64,000 nt of DNA from JBJXHG01 sp046160865 (GTDB lineage Bacteria > Planctomycetota > UBA1135 > GCA-002686595), in NCBI GenBank assembly GCA_046160865.1, contig JBJXHG010000094.1, positions 1 through 64,000 on the forward strand. Direction: 5' to 3'. The translations under genes were made by a program, and so were the position numbers. This document shows, piece after piece, positions 27,967-37,700 of the stretch (its first letter is position 1; each line of letters begins with the position of its first letter). Under the pieces are notes generated by a model. The model worked only from the letters and a program-made list of their open reading frames with translations. It ran no database searches and had not been told where the DNA came from.

Positions 27967-28051
27967 GAAGTTCCCATCCGTCGTTCCGCGTAGATCAAGC
28001 GATCTTCGGAGCGCGGAGATCGAAGCGACGGCGGCGACTGGAGGATGAGTC

Positions 28052-28993
28052 ATGTCGAGCTCGACCTTGAATCTTCGTGAAACCGATGAACCCGCCCCGG
28101 AACGCGCACCGGCTCCGCCCAGAGTGCTTGGCTCGAGACGAGTGGCCGCGCGCGTGTGGATTTACGGGATCACAGCGGGGGCGTTCTTGACGGTTGCCGC
28201 ATGCCAAGCAAGCGGCACCCTCAACAGCACGGGATCGGCAGGGCCAATCTCCTGGGACACCACGATTGGAGTGAATCGAGGCGTTCCTGGTGGAGGCCCG
28301 ACGACAGCGAGCAACAGCTCGTCCAAGTGCTACGAGGTCAAGTACTACGACGCTGGCGGCGCCGAGGTCGGCACATCCCTCATCTTGCCCGGAGCGAATC
28401 ACGGTGCGATTCCAGATGGCGCGAAGAGCTACACCGCCGTGGAGAAGCCTTGTCCCCCTCCGACGACTACGACCACGTGCGGCATGGTGGGATACATCCG
28501 CCACGGTTCGCAGACTCAGACGAGTGAGTACTACAACGTCGTCGGGGGCCCGATCGTGTTCGATGCACTCTCGCAAACATCCAACGCCGTGTATGAACTC
28601 GACGTGTACGCGCAGTCCACAAGCGAAGCGCTTGATATCGCTCGTCAGGCGTTGACCTCATCCGTGGGAGATCCGATCGATCCGAGGATCGCGATCAAGA
28701 CGTGGCTCCGTGCCAACGTCACAGCCGAAGGAGGTCGGCTCATTGGCATTGCTCAAGGTCCATTCACACAGTTCCGTGTTGAATGGAATGGTGTACCGTC
28801 ATACTCGGATCTGGCCGTTGGTCAGAACGCCGTGCAGTCACAGTTGCCAGGAGGGCTCTGGATCGTCGAGGCCGCTGTGCTGCTGAGCGATGTGCACGCA
28901 CCGGGACAGTGGAACACCGCATCGGTGAATCTGCATCACCGCAACGTGAATGGAATGCAGCACGCGTCCATGGGAATGCGTGTGACTGACTAG
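28052..28993 (+). CDS. Hypothetical membrane-anchored or secreted protein
   Basis: A 313-residue protein with a GGAGGA ribosome site 10 bp before ATG 28052. A Pro/Arg-rich cytoplasmic start is followed by one helix (VWIYGITAGAFLTVAACQAS, about 36-55). It may be a signal anchor or a lipobox-like signal (VAAC). The outer part has a Ser/Thr/Pro-rich stretch with Cys pairs (SSKCYEVKYYD, KPCPPPTTTTTCGMVGYI) and a C-terminal beta-rich domain. No family recognised. Codon use is less GC-biased at third positions than in neighbouring EPS genes, consistent with more recent acquisition. A hairpin (29010..29034) follows. Confidence 0.65.
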   Translation: MSSSTLNLRETDEPAPERAPAPPRVLGSRRVAARVWIYGITAGAFLTVAACQASGTLNSTGSAGPISWDTTIGVNRGVPGGGPTTASNSSSKCYEVKYYDAGGAEVGTSLILPGANHGAIPDGAKSYTAVEKPCPPPTTTTTCGMVGYIRHGSQTQTSEYYNVVGGPIVFDALSQTSNAVYELDVYAQSTSEALDIARQALTSSVGDPIDPRIAIKTWLRANVTAEGGRLIGIAQGPFTQFRVEWNGVPSYSDLAVGQNAVQSQLPGGLWIVEAAVLLSDVHAPGQWNTASVNLHHRNVNGMQHASMGMRVTD

Positions 28994-29009
28994 GTATTCG
29001 GTACAACAA

Positions 29010-29034
29010 GGGCGTCGGGACTCGACCGACGCCC
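29010..29034 (+). terminator. Hairpin after 28052..28993
   Basis: GGGCGTCGG (29010-29018) and CCGACGCCC (29026-29034) pair exactly around a 7-nt loop, 17 bp after the stop codon. There is no T tract, only C/T-rich sequence downstream. Confidence 0.6.
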
Positions 29035-29058
29035 AACGCCCCTCTCCGAGCTGACTCC

Positions 29059-29991
29059 ATGCGTGTCGCCGCGCTCTTGCTCCTGCTGTCGAGCTGCGGC
29101 TCGTTGGTAGAGTCTCGCACGCCGCACGTGGTGACCGTCGAACGCATTGAAGTGCGCGCCGAGTCGCGAGCACTTGCCGCGCTGGTGTCGAGCGCCATTC
29201 GAGAGGCCCTGCCCCACGTGCAGCGATTGCCGGGCGCCGAAGCAACGGCGCAGCACGAAGGGATCGTTCGCGTGTTCGAGGAGGCGGGTGCCATCGTTCA
29301 TGGTGTCACGAACGAACGCGAGATGAAGCTGTACGTTGGGCGCGATACGGATCCGCGCATGCTCCGTTACATCGTTGCACACGAGCTCGTGCATCGCGCG
29401 CTGCGCGCGATCGGGCGTGAATGGAGTCCACTGCCAGCGGTCGTGGAAGAGGGTGTGTGCGAACTGATCGCACAAGAGATCCAGCCCGAGTTCGGTGTCG
29501 AACGACGCGCGGACCACGCTGTGAATCTCGCGACGATGATCCAGCGACGGCTTGACCTGGAGTACCCAAGGCCCGTCGCCGGAAATCTCCAGAGTGCGAC
29601 GCTTACGTTGAAAGCCAACCTCGAGAGGGATGGGCTGCCGGCACCCGAGGCAGCGCTGCGGCTATCGCACGCGGAGCTGTTCGATCTGAAGTCGCAGGGG
29701 CAGCAAGCCGCGTTGACGTCGTTCGGTTTCCTCGTGGCGCGGCGCATCGGCGTGCAACGCCTGTTCGAGCTGTGTCGCGAGGCCAACGAGCGTGGAGTGA
29801 ATCGCGTGTGTGCGGACGTGCTGTTCGCGGAAGCGCAGCTCGATTGTCGCGAGCCGCGCGAGTGGATGCCGGCGATTCGAGATCTGGCGCCGGTCGAAGT
29901 GTTCGTACGCCTGGCGCAGAACAGGGTTCGGGGAGTGGAACCGTTGGTTCAGCATGCAGCGCCGCACGGATCGTCGACGGCTCCCCCGTAG
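29059..29991 (+). CDS. Lipoprotein with HExxH zincin motif
   Basis: A 310-residue exported protein; the signal ends in LLLSSC, a good lipobox with Cys near residue 14. The motif HELVH (108-112) in IVAHELVHRALRAIG is followed about 20 residues later by VVEEGVCE, the likely third ligand (Glu130 or Glu131) of a gluzincin-type metallopeptidase. The remaining helical C-terminal half (SHAELFDLKSQGQ, SFGFLVARRIGVQRLF) resembles other bacterial family members with one catalytic helix and a TPR-like rear. The peptide substrate is unknown. It lies just after a terminator hairpin and shares no operon with its neighbours. Confidence 0.72.
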   Translation: MRVAALLLLLSSCGSLVESRTPHVVTVERIEVRAESRALAALVSSAIREALPHVQRLPGAEATAQHEGIVRVFEEAGAIVHGVTNEREMKLYVGRDTDPRMLRYIVAHELVHRALRAIGREWSPLPAVVEEGVCELIAQEIQPEFGVERRADHAVNLATMIQRRLDLEYPRPVAGNLQSATLTLKANLERDGLPAPEAALRLSHAELFDLKSQGQQAALTSFGFLVARRIGVQRLFELCREANERGVNRVCADVLFAEAQLDCREPREWMPAIRDLAPVEVFVRLAQNRVRGVEPLVQHAAPHGSSTAPP

Positions 29992-30184
29992 GGGTGATGT
30001 GTTGTTTTCGGTGAGCGAACCACCCCACGCTGACAGCTCGTCGACACGCTGCCAGCGGAGTGAAGGATCGATGGCAGCGACGCGTGACGGCGCGCTCGTT
30101 CTCGTCGGCGCAGCGATTGCGAGCAGCGCGCTGCTGCAGTTCTTTCGCGGGCGCGATGGCGCGCTCGAACCGAGCGTCGAGGCG

Positions 30185-30400
30185 GCATGCGAGAACGCGG
30201 CGACGTCTGCGACGGCTGTGGGTCGCCGGTTCCTTGTCGAGCCAAGCGCGCTCCGACACGACGCGCAGGTGCTCCCACTCTGCGTCCGGTCCCGCGAACG
30301 GTTAGTCGTCGACGCCGATCGAACGTACTGACGTTGCGCGCGCCACCGCGGCGATGCGGAGGTCCGCGCAGTGCCCGGTCGCGCCGATTGGCCGTCCGAT
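30185..30400 (-). pseudogene. Decayed fragment of the phosphopantetheinyl transferase gene
   Basis: This DNA aligns over about 200 bp with the inside of the intact transferase gene (about 31275..31490). Shared landmarks in order are GTCGAGCCAAGCGCGCTC, TCCCAC, CCCGCGAA, GTCGACGCCGATCGA, GCGCGCCACCGCGGCGATGC and GCAGTGC. The conserved DxE and KEAxYK motifs are lost or out of frame. The 771-bp gap 29992..30762 that holds it also has an open frame from 30071 that begins with a membrane-like stretch but runs into this remnant; I do not call it a gene. Confidence 0.6.
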
Positions 30401-30404
30401 CCGG

Positions 30405-30483
30405 TTCGACGGTCATCGGCACGAGTGTCAACCGCGACCGGGCCGACGTTCCGTTCGATATCGGCGAGTCGATGGCGGCGTAG
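30405..30483 (+). pseudogene. 3' fragment of the BY-kinase-like gene
   Basis: The translation VIGTSVNRDRADVPFDIGES, then MAA and stop, matches VIGTIVNRYSSDLPFGIGER, then MAG and stop, at the end of 27041..27715. About three quarters of bases match without gaps, starting at 27637. It directly abuts the transferase remnant, so the junction is a rearrangement point. Confidence 0.65.
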
Positions 30484-30672
30484 CGGCGCCGCGGTCGTTG
30501 TGCGTGCTGAGTTGCGCCGTCGAATCGCTCTCGCGCAATCTCGCGTTTCTTGGTCAACGGTCTCTCGGAGGAGAGTTCGTGTGCGGAGTCTTCGTCAGCG
30601 TCGGATCTCGCAACTGAGCGCGAGAGCGATCGACTCCCCGTTCGCGTTTAAGGGTAGCTCTCCCACGCGCTC
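30405..30672. repeat. Diverged duplicate of 27637..27966
   Basis: Beyond the kinase fragment the similarity continues into the spacer (GAGCGCGAGAGCGA at 30616, GGTAGCTC at 30653). As in the first copy, the duplicated spacer is followed by a small exported protein with a good ribosome site (30763). Confidence 0.5.
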
Positions 30673-30762
30673 GTGAGTCCTCACCGATCTGCGCGCCGGA
30701 GTCGCTGTGGCTTCGTGCGATAGATCGGACCTCGAACGCAGCGAGCGGAGGAGACTCGCGCG

Positions 30763-30948
30763 ATGAAAACTCGCAATGTGTTGGTCCCGATCTTCTGTGC
30801 TCTGGTGCTCGCCGCGCCCTCGGTTGCGATTGCCAGTGCGCCATCGCAGACGACGGACGTCTCGCCGTTGACTTCAGCGCAGAGGAAGAACAAGACCGAG
30901 AAGGTGACTCCGTGCGTGACGTGCGCGAAGCGTTCATCTTGTTTCTAG
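30763..30948 (+). CDS. Small exported protein
   Basis: A 61-residue protein with a GGAGGAG ribosome site about 9 bp before ATG 30763 and a textbook signal peptide (MKTRN, hydrophobic core, cut near AIASA). The mature part of about 37 residues is basic, with CVTC and a C-terminal CF. No family recognised. The next frame stays open over its 3' half and continues to a stop at 31049 (through GPGRVAKEMPADRL and EWLRLFGNR), so a frameshift could produce a longer protein. Position after the duplicated spacer parallels 28052..28993. Confidence 0.55.
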   Translation: MKTRNVLVPIFCALVLAAPSVAIASAPSQTTDVSPLTSAQRKNKTEKVTPCVTCAKRSSCF

Positions 30949-31060
30949 GGCCCGGACGCGTCGCCAAAGAGATGCCCGCAGATCGACTCGCTCAGATCCG
31001 AGAGGAGTGCGACGAGAACGAGTGGCTGCGCCTCTTCGGCAACCGCTGACGGCGCGCCCG

Positions 31061-31759
31061 CTACCGCACCGTCACGCCCGCGAATAGCCACTCATCCGCC
31101 GCGCACAGCGTGCCTTCGAGCGGCCGCATCAGCGGCGTTCCGGACTTCGAGCGTAGACAGCGCGCGGTGAAGCGCTCGCGACGCACGGAGATCCTCACCG
31201 CGACGTCCTTGAAGTCGAGCAGTGCGCCGGTGATCGGATACTGCGCCTTGTAGTACGCCTCCTTCGCGACGAACACCATGCGCGCGAGGTGCGGGCGGTG
31301 CGTCGAGGGTTGCGTGTCGAGCCAGGCGCGCTCGGCCGGCACCAAGACGTGATCCCACAGCTCCGCGTCGAGACCCGCGAAGGGCTCGACGTCGACGCCG
31401 ATCGAGCGCGCTTGCGCAGTGCGCGCCACGGCGGCGATGCAGAGATTCGAGCAGTGCGCGATCGAGCCGACGGCGCCGTCCGGCCAGATCGGCGCGCGGT
31501 CGGGACCAGCGAGCACCAGCGCGTTCTCGAAGCCGATCTGCGTCAGCGCGCGCCGCGCGAGCTTGCGCCCGGTCGCGAACTCGCGTTGGCGCGACGGAAT
31601 CGCGCGCGCGATCTGTGCACGCTCCTCGGGTTGCAGGTCGGCGGCGTCGCCGTCGATGCCGCTGACCACGATGCGCGCGACGCCGTCGAAGAGCGCACTG
31701 AGCTCTCCGCCGCCGGTCGGGCGCCCCGAGAGATCAGGATGCGAGCCGCGTCGCCACAC
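31061..31759 (-). CDS. Sfp-type 4'-phosphopantetheinyl transferase
   Basis: A 232-residue enzyme from the GTG start at 31759; the frame is open to 31816, so the start is uncertain. It transfers the phosphopantetheine arm of CoA to carrier-protein serines. Family motifs are REFATGRKLAR (about residue 60), WPDGAVGSIAHC, IGVDVEPF with the Mg-binding D-x-E, and FVAKEAYYKAQYP. This 3' gene overlaps the PKS end by 26 bp, so it is the dedicated activator of the carrier domains in 31734..38204 and 38218..42921. A decayed internal copy lies at 30185..30400. Confidence 0.9.
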   Translation of the reverse strand: MWRRGSHPDLSGRPTGGGELSALFDGVARIVVSGIDGDAADLQPEERAQIARAIPSRQREFATGRKLARRALTQIGFENALVLAGPDRAPIWPDGAVGSIAHCSNLCIAAVARTAQARSIGVDVEPFAGLDAELWDHVLVPAERAWLDTQPSTHRPHLARMVFVAKEAYYKAQYPITGALLDFKDVAVRISVRRERFTARCLRSKSGTPLMRPLEGTLCAADEWLFAGVTVR

Positions 31760-34700
31760 GGCGATCCTCCACGTCTTGTAGGCACGCGCGCAGCTTGGCC
31801 GCGAGCACGCGCACATTGGGCTCGAGCACCATGCTGTCGTGATCGCCCGGCACTTCGTGGACGTCCGCGAACTGACACCACGCGCCCCAGCCGTTGTCGT
31901 GGAACACGAGCTCGCGCCCCTTGTTCGCGACGCGGCCCGGCCCGAGCACGTGCTGTTCGTCGAGCTTGGGACGGAACAGCGTGATCACACCGGGATGGTG
32001 GTGCATCGGATAGATCGTGAGCGCGCGCCGGAACGCGGCCTCGATCTGCTCGGAGCGGAACTCGGCCGGATTCACGGTCTCCGGCTCGTCGGCGAGCTTG
32101 CGCTTGATCTTGCCGAGCTCCCATCGGAAGCGGCCGAGCGCCCAATCGAAGATGTAGTTGTGGCCATGGCGGCGCAGGCGCTGCCAGTGGATCAGCGCCT
32201 TGTCACGCGAGGTGAGCCCTTCTGAGCGCGGCAATGGCGTATCCAGCATGAGCAGCATCGGGACGTCCTCGCCCCGCGCTCGCAACTGTCGCGCCATCTC
32301 GAACGCGGTGATGCCGCCGCCCGAGAATCCGCCGAGCAAGTACGGGCCGTGCGGCTGGACCGTCACGATCTCGTCCAAGTACGCGCGCGCCATCTCCTCG
32401 AACGTCTCGTGCGGCTTGTGATCGCCGTACAGGCCGCGCGCTTGCAGACCGTAGAACGGTCGTTCGGCGCCGACGAGCTGCGCGAGGTGACGCAAGTTCA
32501 AGACGTTCCCGAACATGCCGGCGACGAGGAAGAAGGGCGTCTTCTGCGCGCCTTCGCCCGCGTGCATCTTCACGAGGTGCGTGTAGCGGGGCTTCGGCGC
32601 GCTCGCCTGCTCGGCGACCGCGAGGTCGCCGGGGCCGATGCTCTCCTTGAGCAGCGCCGCGCAGCCTTCGACGGTCGGCGCTTCGAACAAGACCGAGATC
32701 GGGTACTCGACCTGGTACGCCTTCTTGATCTTCGAGAACAAGCGCACCGCGACCAGCGAGTGCCCGCCGAGGTCGAAGAAGCTGTCCTTCACGCCGACGT
32801 TCTTCACGCCGAGCAGCTCCTCGAAGAACGAGACGAGCGTGCGCTCGATGTCGTCGCGTGGCGCGAGGTACTCGGACGAGAGCGCGGGCCGGTCGAACTT
32901 CGCGCCGTCTTCTTCGCGCTTGGCCTCGACGACGAGGCCACTTGCTTGCTCCGCGAGCGCGGCGATGTCGAGCGAGCTCACGAAGACTTGGCTCGACGAC
33001 GACGCCAGCACGCGCGTTAGGGCGCGCTCGCCGTCGGCGGGCAGGATGCCTTGCTCGAGATTGTGCTGGAACGCGAGCTCGGCCGGCGAGAGTGCGCGCG
33101 AGAGCGCATGCTGCGCGTCGAGCTCGAGCTCCTTCGTCGAAGGCTTCGATTCTTTGCCGAAGTCCACCTCGGCGGCGAGCCGCTTGATGGCGAACTCTTC
33201 GATGTCCACGAGGACGTTGCCGGCGGGATCCGTGATCGTGACGTCGAACGTCGCGAACTCGCCCCCGACCTTGTTCTCCGCGTGGTTGCGCACCCAGCTC
33301 ACGATGCGCGCCGGCAGCTGGCCGTAAACGCGCGCGCTCTTGTAGGACACGGGCACCCACAGCGCGCTCGATCCCGAGTACCCTTCGATCAAGTTCATCG
33401 CGAAACCGGTCGCGAGATCGACGAGCGCCGGGTGCAGCGCGAACGACTGCACGTCCGCGTGATAAGCGTCGGGCAGCGCGAGCTCGGCGATCGCTTCGGC
33501 CGCGCCGTAGCACGCCGTGCGCACGACGCGCCAGCGCGGACCGAAGCGCAAGTGATCCTCTTGCTTCGTGCGCAGTCCGTGGACGGGATCCGACATCCGC
33601 TGCAAGTTGCAGCGCACGTCGATCGCCGCGAGATCGAGCGGCTCGGGCTTCGCGAGCGGGGACAGCAGCACGCGCGCTTGTGCGTGCGTCAGCCAGCCCA
33701 GCACCTTGCCGGCGTCCTCGAACTGCGTCTGCAGATCGAATGCGTAGCCTTCCTCGGTGCGCGTGAGACGCGAGCGCAGCCGCTTCGTCTCGGAGTCGCC
33801 GACGGCGAGCGCGCGGAAGAAGTACAGGTCGCGGATCTCGAAGGGACGCAGCGGATGCTCGCACTGCGCGAGTGCCGCGCGGATCAGCTCGAAGTAGCCG
33901 CTGCCCGGAATCACGGCGTGGCCGGCGCGCGTGCGGTGCTCGTCGAGGATCCAGTGCGTGTCGGGGCGGTAGCGCGCCGAGAGCACGAGGTGCGCGCGGC
34001 GATCGTCGACGCGCGATTCGTACAGCGGATGGTCGACCGGACTCGTGCGAGGCGGCGTGTCCGCGCTCGCGGGTGTGCGTCGTGCGGCGGCCTCGGATGC
34101 CATGCCGACCTCGTTCCACACGCCCCAGTTCACCGCGATCGTGTGCATGCCGCTCTCTCGGCGGCTCGTCGCGTAGGCGTCGAGGAATGCGTTCGCGGCG
34201 ACGTAGTCGACTTGGCCCGCCGGCGCGATCCACGCGCTCGTGGACGAGAAGAGCACGCAGAAGTCCGGCGGAGCCTCGGCGAGCAGCGCGTCGAGCACGA
34301 GCGTGCCGTGCACTTTCGGCGTGAAGACCTCCTCGATGTCGGTCTGCGTCTTCGTCGGGATCAGGCCGTCCGACAGCACGCCGGCGGTGTGGAACACGCC
34401 TTCGATCCGGCCGAAGCGTCGCTGCGCGTCGTCGATCACACCCCGCAGCGCGACGATGTCGGTGATGTCCGCGGCGGCCACCAGCACCTCGGCGCCGTGG
34501 GCCTCGAGCGCGCGGATCTTCTGGATGCGGTGCGTCGTGGTATTCGCGAACGTCGTGCGTGCGAGCCACGCATCCCACTCGCGTCGATCGGGCAGTGCGC
34601 TGCGGCCGACGAGCACGAGCTTCGCCTTGTGCGTCCGCGCGAGGAACTCGGCCGTGACGAGGCCGAGCCCGCCGAGTCCGCCGGTGATCAAGTACACGCC

Positions 34701-37700
34701 GCCGTCGCGCAGGTGCGGCGTGGCATCCGTGCTCGGGGGTGCGAGGCGCGCGAGCGTTTGCTCGTAGCGCTTGCCGTTGCGATACGCGACGGTGCGGTTT
34801 GCAGCGGGATGCTCGCACTCCCGTGCGAGCAGATCGGCGAGCGCGTTCACGAGCTTCTTCGGGAGCTTGCGCTCCGAGCCCGTGCCGTGACCCGCGCCTT
34901 GACCGGGCAGCGACACGTCGATCGCGGTCGTCGTCACGCCGGTTAGCTCGCGCGGGATCACGCGGCAAGGACCGAAGAGCGTCGCCTTGTCCGGGTACGG
35001 CAGCGCCTCGCCCGCGACCGACTGCGTGCCGTTCGCGACGACGTGGATCGAGAGCGGTCCTTGCACGCCTTCGTCGCACAGGGCCTGTGCGAGGAAGAAC
35101 AAGCTGTAGAAGCCGCGCTCTTGGTTGCGGTGGAAGAAGCTGGATCCAGGCCGGAAGCTCTCGCTCTCCGTGACCATCCACAGGTGCGCGACGGCGGCCG
35201 GCACGGTGCCGTTCGCGACGAGATCACGCACCAGCGCGTCGTAGCCCTCGCGACCGTGCTCCGGTGACAAGAAGTACTCCGTCCTCGACGCGCGGAAGTA
35301 CGAATCGCTCTCGCGCACGGTCACGACGTCGTGACCGCGCTGCTTCAAGCGCGCGACGAGCGCCGTGCCGATCTGCGCGTCGTCCAGGAACACGAGCCAC
35401 GTCTGCTTGGCTGTCGTCTCGCTGGCACGATCGAGCGCGCGCTCGTTCCACACCGGCTGCGAGAACCACTCGTCGAAGCTCTCGAGCTTCACCGGTCCCG
35501 TGGCTTCGGGAGCCGCGAGTGCGGGCTTGCCCGGTTCGATCCAGTAGTGGCGCTTCTGGAAGGCGTACGTCGGGAGCGAAACGCGCACGCGGCGCTCGTC
35601 GTTCCAGAGTCGATCGATGTCGACGGCCACGCCGCTCGCCCAAAGTCGTCCGAGCACCGCGGTGAAGAACGCGACGTCGGACACGGATTCGTCGACGTGG
35701 CGCAGCGACGAGAGCACGCACGTCGACGGACGGACGTCGGGATGCTGGCGCGCGAGGGAGGAGAGCACCTTGCCCGGGCCGACTTCGAGCAGTACGCGCG
35801 AAGAGTCCGTGAGCAGCGTCTTCACGCCGCCCTCGAAGCGGATCGTGTTGCGCAAGTGCGCGACCCAGTACTCCGGGTCGGTCGCTTGCGCGGGCGTGAT
35901 CCACGTGCCGGTGTGATTCGACACGAATGGGATCTGCGGCGGCTTGAGTACGATCTGCTTCAGGTACGCCCGGAACTCGCCCAGGATCGGATCGAGCAAG
36001 CGCGAGTGCGCGGCGATCGCGATCGGGATGCGGCGCGTTTCGATCTCGAGGCTCGACAGCTTCTGCGCGAGCGCGTCGAGCGCGCGCGTGTCGCCCGATG
36101 CGACGCACAGTCCCGGCGCGTTGACGGCCGCGAGATCGAGCCCTTCTCCGAGGTGCGTCCGGAGTTCGGCTTCCGTGAGCGCCACGCTGAGCATGCCGCC
36201 GGCGGGCACGCGCTCGAACAGATCGCCGCGCAGGCTGACGAGGCCGAGGCAATCGCCGAAGCTCAGCACCCCGGCGAGGCACGCGGCCGTGTTCTCACCC
36301 ATGCTGTGACCGAGCATCGCGCTCGGCGTGACGCCCCACGACATCCACAGCTTCGCGAGGCTGTACTCGACGAGGAAGATCGCCGGCAGCTGGAGCGACG
36401 GACGCTCGAGCTCGAGCGCGACCCGCGCGAGATCCTCGTCGCGCGCGAACAAGAGCGGGCGCAGGTCCTTGCCGAAGCGCGTGCGGAGCTCTGCCAGTCC
36501 GCGATCGATGTGGTCGCGGTAGACGGGCTCGCTGTCGTACAGATCGCGGCCCATCCGCGGGTGTTGCGCGCCGCCACCGGGCAGCAGGAAGGCGACGGAC
36601 GTCTTCGTGCTCGGCGCGCTGTGCGTGAACACACGCCGCGTGTCGAGCGCTTCCAGCAGCGCGGCCGCTTCCTCGTGACTGCTCGCGGCGAGCACGCGCC
36701 GTTCGGCGAACGCGCGTCGACCCTTCGCGAGCGTGAACGCGACGTCCGCGAGCGGCTGGCTCGCATGTGTGCGCAGGTGCTGCGCGAGGTTCTTCGACTG
36801 TTGATCCAGCGCCGCGCGGTTCTTCGCGGACAGCGTGATCAACTGGTACGGCCGGGCGGAGGGCGAGGGCTCCGTGGTCGGGGCTTCCTCGACGATCACG
36901 TGTGCATTCGTACCGCCGACGCCGAGCGAGTTGATCCCCGCACGTCGTGGCACAGCGTTCGAGCGCTTCCAATCCGTGAGAGACGCGTTGACGTAGAACG
37001 GCGTGGCGGCGAAGTCGATGTTCGGGTTCGGCGCTTCGTAGTTGAGCGTCGGCGGAATCTGCGCGTGCTCCAGCGCGAGCGCGACCTTGATCAGGCTCGC
37101 GACGCCGGCTGCCGTGTCGAGGTGACCGATGCTCGTCTTGACCGAGCCGACGCCGCAGTAGCCCTGCTTGTCCGTCGACTCGCGGAAGGCCTGCGTCAGC
37201 GCCGAGATCTCGATCGGATCGCCCATCGGCGTGCCGGTGCCGTGGCACTCGACGTACTGGATCGTGTCGGCGCCGACGTTCGCGACGGAGAGCGCCTCGG
37301 CGATCGCCGCGGCTTGTCCGCCGACGCTCGGCGCGAGGTAGCCGACCTTGCCGGCTCCGTCGTTGTTGATCGCGGAGCCGCGGATCACGGCATAGACGTG
37401 GTCGTTGTCGGCGAGTGCGTCGGCGAGTCGCCGCAAGACGACGACGCCCACGCCGCTGCCGAAGATCGTCCCTTGCGAGCGGTGGTCGAACGCGCGGCAG
37501 TGCCCGTCGGGCGAGAGGATCTCGCCTTCGTGGAAGAGATAGCCGCGCCGGTGCGGGAGCTCGATCGTGACGCCGCCGGCGAGCGCCATGTCGCACTCGC
37601 CTGACAGCAAGTTCTGACACGCCATGTGCACGGCGACGAGCGACGTCGAGCACGCCGTCTGCACGTTCACGCTCGGACCCTTCAAGTCGAAGTTGTACGA

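Noticed and set aside
29010..29034. A tRNA or small-RNA gene in the hairpin after 28052..28993
   Set aside because: Only one short stem is present, with no cloverleaf; terminator-like position explains it.
30071..30331. A small membrane-protein gene starting at 30071
   Set aside because: The first 20 codons look membrane-like, but the rest runs antisense through the transferase remnant and no ribosome site is seen.
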